From assembly GCA_948467395.1 (NCBI GenBank), contig CAOKDX010000009.1:1-64000 (forward strand): a stretch of DNA of 64,000 nucleotides, written 5' to 3'. How positions within the stretch are numbered: the first letter of the stretch is position 1; each line of letters begins with the position of its first letter. The DNA comes from an uncultured Clostridia bacterium (GTDB lineage Bacteria; Bacillota; Clostridia; Lachnospirales; Lachnospiraceae). A model generated the notes under the pieces. That model did no database searches. It worked only from the letters and a program-made list of their open reading frames with translations, and was not told the origin of the DNA. The translations under genes were made by a program, and so were the position numbers. Positions 14,614 through 22,475 of this stretch are shown here, piece by piece.

Positions 14614-14922
14614 TTATGCAGTTGCAATTTTTTCTACCTGGTCAGCCGTGAAAAGAAACGCTTTTGCAAGGTAATAATGGTTGAGTGATTCGCCGTCCGT
14701 TTCTCCATCCGCTTCAGCAGATTTTTTCTTGCTGGTGTATTTCCAGAGCCGGGTTGTGATTTTTGCGTGTTCGCCTTTTCTTACGATATATCCGGCACTT
14801 TTCCACGTCTGGAAAGTATGCAGCGGAATCATGTGTCCAGTTTCAAGGATTGCTTCGACTTCCTCTTTTGTGTAAAGTCCGTTTGCGATTGCTTCATTGA
14901 TGATGATTTGTGTATTTGTCAT
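14614..14922 (-). CDS. ArdC-N-like small protein (possible antirestriction or ssDNA-binding)
   Basis: The 102-residue product contains IPLHTFQTWKSAGYIVRKGE followed by a HAKITTRLWKY stretch. The pattern of an aromatic W, then G-Y-x-V-x-K-G-E and a beta strand is that of the N-terminal ssDNA-binding domain of ArdC-type antirestriction proteins, though the metallopeptidase part is absent. Related short proteins are frequent in clostridial plasmids and phages. A shielding role against host defence is plausible but inferred. The gene has the operator-controlled promoter at 14958-14986, divergent from the regulator gene. Confidence 0.55.
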   Translation of the reverse strand: MTNTQIIINEAIANGLYTKEEVEAILETGHMIPLHTFQTWKSAGYIVRKGEHAKITTRLWKYTSKKKSAEADGETDGESLNHYYLAKAFLFTADQVEKIATA

Positions 14923-14957
14923 TTTTATGTACCGTCCTTTTCTTAACTTCTGATATT

Positions 14958-14986
14958 ATTATACACTTTAAAATGTATTTTGTCAA
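14958..14986 (-). promoter_or_regulatory. Perfect sigma-A promoter with palindromic operator (divergent control region, left side)
   Basis: TTGACA (14986-14981), 17 bases and TATAAT (14963-14958) read on the minus strand toward the ArdC-like gene. The operator ATACACTTTAAAATGTAT lies at 14961-14978. Only 47 bp separate its -35 from the -35 of the rightward promoter. Confidence 0.85.
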
Positions 14987-15033
14987 GTAAAAATGTAAAG
15001 AAAAATGATAAAAAATAAAATATATTTTTCAGA

Positions 15034-15062
15034 TTGACATTTTAAAGTGTATAAATTATAAT
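15034..15062 (+). promoter_or_regulatory. Perfect sigma-A promoter with operator over the -35 (regulator gene)
   Basis: TTGACA (15034-15039), 17 bases and TATAAT (15057-15062) drive the HTH gene at 15093. The operator, in the opposite sense, covers 15037-15052 (ACATTTTAAAGTGTAT) and so overlaps the -35. This suggests that the HTH protein controls its own synthesis. Confidence 0.85.
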
Positions 15063-15092
15063 ATAGTCACAAAAAAGAAAGGGGGCGGCATC

Positions 15093-15314
15093 ATGGCAGA
15101 AATGAACACGCCGGAAAAAATCCGTCTTTTAATTAGGCGCCGGAGCATGATTCTTGGATCTATCGCTGACCAGACAGGGCAGACGCGCCAGAATTTTTCA
15201 AACAAAATCAAAAGGGGAGATTTTAAGGAATCAGAGCTTCGGCAGATTGCGGAAGTCCTGGGATGTGATTTAAAAATTGTATTTGTAGACCGGGAAACCG
15301 GGGAAGAATTTTAG
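15093..15314 (+). CDS. Small XRE/Cro-type helix-turn-helix regulator
   Basis: The 73-residue product is a single HTH domain: IRLLIRRRSMILGSIADQTG followed by QTRQNFSNKIKRGDF matches the Cro/CI layout with the recognition helix around QNFSNKIKR. AAAGAAAGGGGG stands before the ATG. It is divergent from the five leftward genes, and its own promoter and theirs share one palindromic operator, so it is the best candidate for the protein that binds it. It has no second domain for inducer sensing or RecA cleavage, unlike full CI repressors. Confidence 0.85.
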   Translation: MAEMNTPEKIRLLIRRRSMILGSIADQTGQTRQNFSNKIKRGDFKESELRQIAEVLGCDLKIVFVDRETGEEF

Positions 15315-15319
15315 GGGTT

Positions 15320-15390
15320 TGAACCGGAATAAAATCAGGGAATGCTGAAAAATTAAGGGTTTTTCTTTCCTTACATACTCAAACGGTAGG
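15320..15390. other. Probable right prophage boundary (att site region)
   Basis: Gene content switches here from phage-type small genes to a bacterial operon. The downstream frame is open back to 15349 and lacks the N-terminal ATPase domain expected of its family, suggesting the phage entered this gene. The core sequence cannot be defined because the other end of the prophage lies outside the window. No strong terminator is seen between 15314 and 15391. Confidence 0.45.
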
Positions 15391-16983
15391 TTGAGCCTTT
15401 ATATCGACAGGAACGAATTTGATTTTGGGGATGAAGAGGACGAGGTAATACGGGAGGCAGGCATAGACAGGGAAGAAATTCCCTATTTTCATGGGGAGAC
15501 CCGTCAGTTGGAGTATACCTTTTCTGAGATCGGAGAGAAGGCAAATCTCATCGGAAATTATAAGGGAGTTCTCTATTTTTATAAGATAACATGCCCGAAA
15601 AAGGAAATGGAAAAGTTTTATTATAAAGATTTCAGGGGCAGGAAAAATCTTACCAAAGAATTTGGCGGGATCAAGATATACCGGGATCATTTCCGTGTTC
15701 GTCCCTATGGGGAATACGGAGACAATGATTTTGACTGGCTGGAGTTGTCCGCCCGGAGAAACCGTTCTCCGGCAGGTCTGGGACACCAGAAAGGGAACTG
15801 GCGTGTCGGCTCGGAGCAGATGACCGGTCTGGTGGATATATCCAGGGAGAACAGCAATCTGGAAGACGCGGCAAACCGGAATGGAATCCAGGAGGGTCCC
15901 GGTTTTGACCAGTTAAAAAGAGTTTTGATCGCCGTGATCAGTGAATTTGAACGGGACAGACAGGGAGTCGGCAGAAAGCTGGCGGAGTATGCAAAGAAAA
16001 AGGATGCGCTCCAGGCAGAGCTCGAAGAGATGCGCAGGATGGCAGAGGCGCGTAAAAGATGGGAAGAAGAGCAGCAAAAAAAGCAGCAGGATCGGGCGGC
16101 AGATAACCGGAAAGAAGCGGAAGAAAGCGAAGCGTCAGATCACGAAGAAGGAGCCCCGGAAGTAAATCCCAATAAAGTTTTGGATCTTTTGGAATCCATG
16201 GGTGAAAGGCAGGAGCAGGAGATCCAGGAATTAGAAGATGAGATGAAGCTGCTTCAGACCCTGGCAACGACAGGGATTATCGCAAATATGTTTATGCATG
16301 AGATCCGTACGCTGACAAATAATATCGGTCAGGAACTGGATTCAGCATTTGAAGCGATCAAGTATGACCAGGATACTGAAGAAGCATTTCATAATATTCA
16401 GCAGGCAATTGTTTTTAAAAAACATTTTGCTTCCTGGTTTGGCGTGACGATTGAATCGGTCCGCAAGGATAAGAGAAAACGAAAATGGTGTAATATCAAA
16501 GAAATTCTGAAAGATTTTATGGAAACATGGCAGGAGATACTGGAAAGAAATAATGTCCGGCTGTTATTCTCCTGTGATGAGGATATTTCGTTCCGATGTT
16601 TTGCTTTTGATATCGAGAATGTGATCAGCAACCTTATTTCAAACAGTCTTGTATCGTTTGAGCGCGAAAATGACGAGGTGCTGGAGGAAAAGGAGATCAG
16701 GATAACGATTGAAAAAAGAGAAGAAGGATTTATTATTTATTATGAAGACACAGGATGGGGGCTGACGCAAAAATATAAAAAGCGGCCGGAACGGATCCTG
16801 GAGGCACTGGAAAGCGACAGGGGGATTCCAGGTGAGAGGGAAGATGAGGACGGGACAGGCATGGGAATGTGGATTGTAAACCGTACGGTACTGGAGTATA
16901 ATGGAGAGATCGATCTATCAGAAAATAAATTGCTGAGCAAAGGGTTTAAGGCAAATATAAGCTTTGGAGGAAAATATGTATAG
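15391..16983 (+). CDS. Histidine-kinase-like ATPase, probably 5'-truncated by prophage insertion
   Basis: The visible 530 residues start abruptly in SLYIDRNEFDFGDEEDE, a segment that I expect in the middle of larger proteins with an N-terminal Hsp90-like ATPase domain. Then come a linker with long coiled-coil (residues about 175-295), an H-box with His303 (MFMHEIRTLTNN), an N-box (ENVISNLISNSLVSFE), and G-boxes (YEDTGWGL and GTGMGMWIV). These are the phosphoacceptor and ATP-binding motifs of sensor histidine kinases. No membrane segment is present, so it senses something in the cytoplasm. The TTG at 15391 has only a weak ribosome site (GGTAGG). It overlaps the receiver gene by 8 bp. Confidence 0.75.
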   Translation: MSLYIDRNEFDFGDEEDEVIREAGIDREEIPYFHGETRQLEYTFSEIGEKANLIGNYKGVLYFYKITCPKKEMEKFYYKDFRGRKNLTKEFGGIKIYRDHFRVRPYGEYGDNDFDWLELSARRNRSPAGLGHQKGNWRVGSEQMTGLVDISRENSNLEDAANRNGIQEGPGFDQLKRVLIAVISEFERDRQGVGRKLAEYAKKKDALQAELEEMRRMAEARKRWEEEQQKKQQDRAADNRKEAEESEASDHEEGAPEVNPNKVLDLLESMGERQEQEIQELEDEMKLLQTLATTGIIANMFMHEIRTLTNNIGQELDSAFEAIKYDQDTEEAFHNIQQAIVFKKHFASWFGVTIESVRKDKRKRKWCNIKEILKDFMETWQEILERNNVRLLFSCDEDISFRCFAFDIENVISNLISNSLVSFERENDEVLEEKEIRITIEKREEGFIIYYEDTGWGLTQKYKKRPERILEALESDRGIPGEREDEDGTGMGMWIVNRTVLEYNGEIDLSENKLLSKGFKANISFGGKYV

Positions 16984-17620
16984 GATTGGGTATATAGATG
17001 ACCAGCCGGCCCAGTATGAGAATTATAGAAAAAAACTCCAACGAAGATACAGGGATGTGGAACTGATTTTGCTGGAAGGCTGTAACACGAGAGAAGAGTT
17101 TCTGGAAAAGATATATGAGGAGCGGATCGAGGTGCTGTTAGTCGATTATAAGATGGCGGGATCTTATGGGTTTAATGGTTCGACACTGATCAATTATATC
17201 AACGACCAGATGAGAGATCTGGAGTGCTTTATCCTGACGGCAGTGGAACAGGATCAGATCAACGATGGTCTTGTGACGCGGCGCAACAGGTATTCGAAAA
17301 CGATATTTGATACGGAGGGCGATGATCCCGGCCGGGTGGAACAGTTAGATGAATTTGTTGAAACACTCAGACAAAGTGCAGACGTATTCAAACGGCGCAG
17401 TGAAGAGAAAAAGGAGAAATATTTTTTACTGCTTGAAAAAAGGAAAGAGAAAAAACTTTCCCTGTCGGAGGAAGAGGAATATCTCAGATTATATGAGGTA
17501 TTATCCTCCTATGGTATGATCGAGAAACTGCCGGAAAAGGTTTTGACAACGGATTTTGAGGAGAAACTGGATAAGCTGCTCGCCATGGGAGACCGGATCA
17601 TTAAAAAATATGATCAGTAG
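16976..17620 (+). CDS. Receiver-domain (REC) protein of the kinase-HNH-methylase operon
   Basis: The ATG at 16976 lies six bases after GGAGG and overlaps the kinase stop codon by 8 bp. The 214 residues form a REC domain with the acidic pair near the start (IGYIDDQ), the phosphoacceptor Asp57 (VLLVDYKMAG), a Thr in FILTAV and a Lys in YSKTIF, all the residues needed for phosphotransfer. A helical, Lys/Glu-rich C-terminal part of about 90 residues follows, with no DNA-binding domain. It should receive phosphate from the upstream kinase and act on a partner protein rather than a promoter. Confidence 0.85.
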   Translation: MYRIGYIDDQPAQYENYRKKLQRRYRDVELILLEGCNTREEFLEKIYEERIEVLLVDYKMAGSYGFNGSTLINYINDQMRDLECFILTAVEQDQINDGLVTRRNRYSKTIFDTEGDDPGRVEQLDEFVETLRQSADVFKRRSEEKKEKYFLLLEKRKEKKLSLSEEEEYLRLYEVLSSYGMIEKLPEKVLTTDFEEKLDKLLAMGDRIIKKYDQ

Positions 17621-17629
17621 GAGGAAATA

Positions 17630-18214
17630 GTGAGAGTACATGGTGATAAGATGATCCGGCGGAGAACGGATGTGGGAGAACTGAAACAGTACCAGGAAGC
17701 CAGGGATGAGTTGACAGAGGATTTTCACGGGATGTGTGGGTATTGCGGGAAAAGCGGGATGATCATGCACCAAAGATTTCATATCGACCATTTTGTCCCT
17801 CAGAGTCTGGCGCCCGAACGGATCAATGATTATAACAATCTGGTTCTTGCCTGTCCGAAATGTAACCGCACGAAATCCAAAAAGTGGCCGACGAAAGATA
17901 AAAAGATACATCATGATGGGCGGGTTGGTTTTGTTGATCCAGCGACGGAAGAATTTGACCGGCATATCGGGAGGGATGAACAGGGTTATATAAACGGAAT
18001 AACCGAACTGGGAAGACATATGTGCAAAAATCTTCATTTTGATATCCGTAGGACAGATCTCTACTGGAAGATACAGCTTTTGTATCAGACGCAGAACCGG
18101 CTTGAGGAGTTGTTTCATGACGATATGCTGGATGAATCAGAAAAAGATTTTTATATATGTTCCAATATTATGCTAAAAGAGTACATACAGGACGCATTTG
18201 AAAAAGGTGAGTAG
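17630..18214 (+). CDS. HNH endonuclease
   Basis: The GTG start follows GAGGAAAT. The 194-residue product carries a full HNH motif: Cys36-x2-Cys39, then HIDHFVPQS with His51, Asp53 and His54, then NLVLACPKCN with Cys75 and Cys78, so both the catalytic His and the structural zinc site are intact. The C-terminal 90 residues are helical and could contact DNA or a partner. The gene follows the receiver gene by 9 bp and directly abuts the methyltransferase start, consistent with the cutting half of a restriction system. Confidence 0.85.
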   Translation: MRVHGDKMIRRRTDVGELKQYQEARDELTEDFHGMCGYCGKSGMIMHQRFHIDHFVPQSLAPERINDYNNLVLACPKCNRTKSKKWPTKDKKIHHDGRVGFVDPATEEFDRHIGRDEQGYINGITELGRHMCKNLHFDIRRTDLYWKIQLLYQTQNRLEELFHDDMLDESEKDFYICSNIMLKEYIQDAFEKGE

Positions 18215-19822
18215 ATGAGCGACGATAAAAAGACAGGTTCCTATTATACGCCGACAGAGCTGATTGATTTTATGGTGACCTATTTAAGAAAGGAAGAACA
18301 GGATTTTTCTAACATTTTAGAACCTTCTGCCGGGGACGGAAGGTTTTTTTCTTCGCTGCTTCCGTTATGCGGTGCGGCAAAGGCGATCGAGAGATTTGCT
18401 CATAAAGTGCAGGAGATCCGGGAAAGATATGGGGACAGGAAACTGGAGGTAATAGAAGACGATTTTATCCATTTTTCCATGACGTGCAAAGATAAATATT
18501 CTCTTATTATCGGAAATCCCCCGTATATAAACCCTAAAACGATGGATAAAGATGATTTGGAAAGAGCAAAACAATTGTGCATGATGGAGGGATTGAAGCC
18601 TTCTGTGATGCAGAATATGTGGCTGGCCTTTGTACTGGGAGCCTGCCGTGTGCTTGAAAAGAATGGCACGATTTTTTTTGTGCTTCCCATGGAGTTTCTG
18701 CAGGTACAATACGCAGAAAAACTTCGGGAACATCTGGAAAAAAGGTTTAACACCATACATATTATTACGTTTGAAGTCCCTGTTTTTCCTGATATCGAAC
18801 AGGAGATTTGCCTGGTTTACCTGACGAACCGCAGGACGGTACCTCCTTATATCTTATATGAAAAATATAAGGATGCCCGTGCCTGTAAACCGGTTTATCA
18901 GAATATGATAAAGAAGAACAAACCATTAAAGAAGTGGTCCAATGCGATCCTGTCAGATGATGATATTATGCTGCTTCAGGACACGGCAAAGTGCTATAGT
19001 GCCATAAATGCAATGGGCATCAGCGCCCCGGGTATTGTGACGGGGGGGAATAAGTATTTCATTATTACGGAGCAGGAGAAGGAAAAATATGATTGTGAGG
19101 GCCAGGTGTTAGAGATTCTTCAGAAATCTGCTTATGTTTCGGAAAATACAATTATGATTGATGAAAGGGTGGTTAATAAACTCAGGGAGGAGAACAAACC
19201 AATGTATCTGCTGAACCTTGCCGGGACATCCGAGTCCGATCTCTCCCGGAGACTGTCTGCGTATCTGGAATGGGCGGGAAATCAGAAAACAGGAGACAGG
19301 AAACTCAAAGAACGATATAAATGTGCCAATCGGACACCTTGGTATGGCGTACCCATCGTAAACAAGGGCGATGTAATATTTTTCAAGCGGTATCATATGA
19401 TTCCAAGGGTGTACAGCAACCGTGCGGATATTCACACTACAGATGCGGGATATCATATCCGGCTGGATCAGGGATGGGATAAGGATAGTCTGGTATTTTG
19501 TTTTTATAATTCCCTGACACTGGCTCAATGTGAGTTTGAGGGCAGATATTATGGCGGCGGTGTCAGCGAACTGGTTCCCAGTGAATTTAAAAAACTCAGG
19601 ATACCTTATCGACATATTGAAAAACAGGATATGGAAGCTTTGGACCAGATGTTTCGTGAGAAGAAACCGGTAGAGGAGATCGTTTCCTTTGTGAATGCCA
19701 GAACATTGGCAGGAGAAGTGGACGGGAGAACGATCCAGAGACTGGAGGAGATCCGGATTAAACTGCTTCAGAGACGGTATCCGGACAGCCTGGCGGCGTC
19801 TCCCAGTGAAGAAAGCAGATGA
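18215..19822 (+). CDS. N6-adenine DNA methyltransferase (TaqI/Eco57I-like)
   Basis: The ATG immediately follows the HNH stop codon. Of 535 residues the N-terminal third carries methyltransferase motif I (EPSAGDGRF, 36-44) and the catalytic NPPY at 101-104, both typical of N6-adenine enzymes. The C-terminal third (HMIPRVYSNRADIHTTDAGY, then FYNSLTLAQCEFEGRYYGGG) matches TaqI-type target recognition domains. There is no fused nuclease, so the upstream HNH protein is the probable partner. It would mark self DNA in a restriction-modification pair. The target site cannot be inferred. Confidence 0.9.
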   Translation: MSDDKKTGSYYTPTELIDFMVTYLRKEEQDFSNILEPSAGDGRFFSSLLPLCGAAKAIERFAHKVQEIRERYGDRKLEVIEDDFIHFSMTCKDKYSLIIGNPPYINPKTMDKDDLERAKQLCMMEGLKPSVMQNMWLAFVLGACRVLEKNGTIFFVLPMEFLQVQYAEKLREHLEKRFNTIHIITFEVPVFPDIEQEICLVYLTNRRTVPPYILYEKYKDARACKPVYQNMIKKNKPLKKWSNAILSDDDIMLLQDTAKCYSAINAMGISAPGIVTGGNKYFIITEQEKEKYDCEGQVLEILQKSAYVSENTIMIDERVVNKLREENKPMYLLNLAGTSESDLSRRLSAYLEWAGNQKTGDRKLKERYKCANRTPWYGVPIVNKGDVIFFKRYHMIPRVYSNRADIHTTDAGYHIRLDQGWDKDSLVFCFYNSLTLAQCEFEGRYYGGGVSELVPSEFKKLRIPYRHIEKQDMEALDQMFREKKPVEEIVSFVNARTLAGEVDGRTIQRLEEIRIKLLQRRYPDSLAASPSEESR

Positions 19823-19857
19823 ATAATTTGACAAGTAAGTTATTTTTCATTTTTTTC

Positions 19858-19886
19858 TTGCAATACAGAACAAAAGGTGTTATGAT
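19858..19886 (+). promoter_or_regulatory. Promoter of a short transcription unit
   Basis: TTGCAA (19858-19863), 17 bases and TATGAT (19881-19886) make a good sigma-A promoter after the methyltransferase gene. A strong ribosome site follows at 19936-19944 and a terminator at 20103-20137, so the unit is about 245 bases long. Confidence 0.6.
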
Positions 19887-19948
19887 TTAGAAACAGAAAA
19901 GACAGACACAAAAAATGGTAAAAATATAAATAATCGGAGGAAGGAATC

Positions 19949-20078
19949 ATGGGTATCTCAAATCGCTAATTGTTATAGAACTTCAGAACAAGATTATGAT
20001 TATTCTTGTTGTGCAGGTGTTAGCGAGAAAGATTTGATTCCAGCCGATCCATTGACTATCATGTGTATCCGTACATAA
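19949..20078 (+). CDS. Possible small Cys-containing peptide, reading frame broken after six codons
   Basis: An ATG at 19949 follows GGAGGAAGG at ideal spacing, but reads only MGISNR before TAA (19967-19969). A shift of one base at that stop continues for 36 codons to TAA at 20076-20078, with a protein-like sequence that includes NCYRTSEQDYDYSCCAGVSE and ends in CIRT. The unit has its own promoter and terminator. Options are a real six-codon leader peptide, a +1 programmed frameshift at the CGC-TAA, a sequencing slip, or a dead gene. No family recognised. Confidence 0.3.
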
Positions 20079-20102
20079 AGATACATTATACCGGTATCCA
20101 TG

Positions 20103-20137
20103 GACCCGTAAGAAATCACTTTCTTGCGGGTCTTTTT
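20103..20137 (+). terminator. Strong rho-independent terminator
   Basis: GACCCGTAAGAAA (20103-20115) pairs with TTTCTTGCGGGTC (20120-20132) in a 13-bp stem with one G-T pair and the loop TCAC, followed by TTTTT. It ends the short unit started at 19858. Confidence 0.9.
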
Positions 20138-20253
20138 GTATACATAAACGATTGGTTTACCATCCTCAAAAAGCTCTCTATTGCGGACTTGTGGGTTTTG
20201 GAATAGCATATGTGGGGGAAGAGGATGGCTGCACTTCGGAAAGGGGGTATTAT

Positions 20254-20667
20254 ATGGTGAAACGTTTTGATTCTCTGACAGAAGAAGCAAAAAGGATCAG
20301 AGAGGAAGTATTTGTGGAGGAACAGGGATTTCATCAGGAATTTGATGAGACGGATGAGAAGGCGGAGCATCTGGTATGGTATGAGGCGGGTGAGGCGGCT
20401 GCCACCTGCCGGTATTATGCCGGAGAAGAGAAGGGAGCATACTGGCTGGGACGGCTTGCTGTGAGAAAGAGATTCCGGGGCAGGCAGATCGGTGCGAAGC
20501 TTCTTTCTGCCGCCGAGGGGGAGATCCGCGCAAAGGGAGGCTCAGTGGTTCACCTGTCTTCCCAGATAAGAGCAAAGGAATTTTATGTAAAATGTGGATA
20601 TCATGCCATGGGGGAGGAATACCGGGATGAATATTGTCCGCATATTGAGATGAAGAAGGAGTTGTAA
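20254..20667 (+). CDS. GNAT-family N-acetyltransferase
   Basis: The ATG at 20254 is preceded by AAAGGGGGT; the longer in-frame version lacks a ribosome site. The 137 residues show the GNAT core: LGRLAVRKRFRGRQIGAKLL contains the RxxGxG/A acetyl-CoA pyrophosphate loop, and IRAKEFYVKCGYHAMGEEY is the final motif with Tyr as likely general acid. The N-terminus (REEVFVEEQGFHQEFDETDE) matches the ElaA-like subgroup. The substrate is unknown. It lies 5 bp upstream of an ABC exporter pair, so the three may form one operon. Confidence 0.85.
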   Translation: MVKRFDSLTEEAKRIREEVFVEEQGFHQEFDETDEKAEHLVWYEAGEAAATCRYYAGEEKGAYWLGRLAVRKRFRGRQIGAKLLSAAEGEIRAKGGSVVHLSSQIRAKEFYVKCGYHAMGEEYRDEYCPHIEMKKEL

Positions 20668-20672
20668 TATAT

Positions 20673-22475
20673 ATGAGCATACTGAAAAAGTCGTATCCAT
20701 ATTACGCGAGAATATATGGAGTTTTGGTAGTCTGTATCCTGTTCGGTCTGATGCAGAGTGTGGTGAGGCTTGTGGAGCCGCAGATCGTCACGCTGATCGT
20801 GGACAATGTGATCAATCCGGCACTGGGGAAGAGCCCGAAACCGAACAGCAGTATCTTTGCCGCCTTTATCGCTGATATCCCGGCAGGGAATCTGTGGGAG
20901 ATCATGACGGTGCTGGTGGGGATCTTACTGGTTATTTTAGTGATCTATTTTATTACTTTTTATGCGCGCTGGAATCTGGCTCATTATTTTTCAATCAAGT
21001 GTGACAATGCCCTGCGCCTGGATATACTGAAGAAGATCAATTCCTTTGGGGAACCGCTGTTAAAGGAGTACAGCGCCGGGGATCTGATCACCATCGTGAA
21101 TAGCGATGCACAGAATATCAGGAATTTTCATGTGCATACGATTCCCTTTATGGCGGAATCCGTTTTCTATATTGTAGTGGCGGCTTATATGCTGTCCCGG
21201 ATCAATATCGGCCTGATGCTGATTCCGCTTATGACCCTGGTTCTATTTGCACTGATCACCCGGGGATTTCTCAGGCTCTGTAAGGAGATGTTTGGGAAGC
21301 TGTGGGAGAAGAACTCTGAACTGAACACCGAGACACAGGAGAGCATCTATGGCATCCGCACCATCAAATCTTATGCCAGGGAGGAGATGCGGGCAAAGCG
21401 TTTTCATAGCAGGAGTGAGGATCTGAGGGATTTCTCTACCGCCTTTGGCATAAAGAGGTACAAATACTTTCTGGCATTTGACACAGTGGATCAGGTGGTG
21501 ATGCTGATGAGTATGGCGGTCAGCATCTGGCTTGCCACAAAATTTGAGATGACAAGCGGGGAATATACGGCATTTCTCACCTACCTGCTCTCAATCTGCG
21601 GCCACTTTGTGGATATTATCTTCTACGCGTCGGATCTGCAGGGAGAGAAGGTCAGTGTGGAACGGATTTTTGGCCTGCTGGATAAAAAGGATGAGATACA
21701 GGAGAGCTATGGTACGAAGGAGGTATCCCACACGCCGCATATCGCACTGGAACATGTGTCGGCAAGAGCAGATGAAAATGAGCTGCTGGATGATATATCC
21801 CTTGATATTCCCTATGGAAAGAAGGTAGGGATCATGGGGAAGACAGGAAGTGGAAAATCCGTGCTCCTGCGGGTGCTGCAGGCATTTGAAGAGATCCACG
21901 GGGGTTCTGTCACCATTGACGGGGAGGATATCAAGGCATACAACCGGGGTGAGATCGCCAGAACCTATGGCTACGCGATGCAGAATGTATTTCTGTTTTC
22001 AAATACCATCGCAGCGAACATCGCATATTACAACCCGGACGCCACGGACGAAGAGATCATTGCCTGTGGAGAGACGGCACAGGTCAGCGAATTTGCGGAT
22101 GCGATGCCGGACGGCTATCATACGGTGATCGGAGAGAAGGGCTTTGGTTTGTCCGGCGGACAAAAACAGCGTGTGGCGATCGCCCGGGCGCTGCTGAAAA
22201 ATGCCCCGGTAACGATACTTGACGACTGTACCAGCGCCCTTGATATCGAGACAGAGAGTAAGATTTTTAAGAATCTGGACAAATATTTTCAGGGGAAAAC
22301 CCTGCTCATGGCTACCCATCGCGCCATGGCGTTAAAAAATTTTGACGAGATCATTTTTATGGACGCCGGGAAGATTGTGGAGCGGGGAAGTTTTACGGAG
22401 CTTATGGAATTAAACGGACGTTATGCCGATATTTACCGGCAGCAGATGGATAAGGAGGTGTTCGTCAGTGAGTAG
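20673..22475 (+). CDS. ABC exporter half (permease-ATPase), degenerate catalytic site
   Basis: The 600 residues comprise six predicted membrane helices (about 15-320) and an ATPase domain with Walker A GKTGSGKS at 389-396, signature LSGGQKQR and Walker B VTILDDCTSALD. Residue 518 is Asp where the catalytic Glu is expected. In heterodimeric type IV exporters such as BmrCD and TM287/288 one subunit has this change and forms the degenerate site. The gene overlaps its partner by 8 bp. The substrate is unknown; multidrug or peptide export is common in this group. Confidence 0.9.
   Translation: MSILKKSYPYYARIYGVLVVCILFGLMQSVVRLVEPQIVTLIVDNVINPALGKSPKPNSSIFAAFIADIPAGNLWEIMTVLVGILLVILVIYFITFYARWNLAHYFSIKCDNALRLDILKKINSFGEPLLKEYSAGDLITIVNSDAQNIRNFHVHTIPFMAESVFYIVVAAYMLSRINIGLMLIPLMTLVLFALITRGFLRLCKEMFGKLWEKNSELNTETQESIYGIRTIKSYAREEMRAKRFHSRSEDLRDFSTAFGIKRYKYFLAFDTVDQVVMLMSMAVSIWLATKFEMTSGEYTAFLTYLLSICGHFVDIIFYASDLQGEKVSVERIFGLLDKKDEIQESYGTKEVSHTPHIALEHVSARADENELLDDISLDIPYGKKVGIMGKTGSGKSVLLRVLQAFEEIHGGSVTIDGEDIKAYNRGEIARTYGYAMQNVFLFSNTIAANIAYYNPDATDEEIIACGETAQVSEFADAMPDGYHTVIGEKGFGLSGGQKQRVAIARALLKNAPVTILDDCTSALDIETESKIFKNLDKYFQGKTLLMATHRAMALKNFDEIIFMDAGKIVERGSFTELMELNGRYADIYRQQMDKEVFVSE

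Noticed and set aside
15391-19822. Assignment of the operon to Detocs
   Set aside because: The kinase and receiver parts are reminiscent, but Detocs uses a different effector and does not include an HNH nuclease and a methylase, so the name does not fit.
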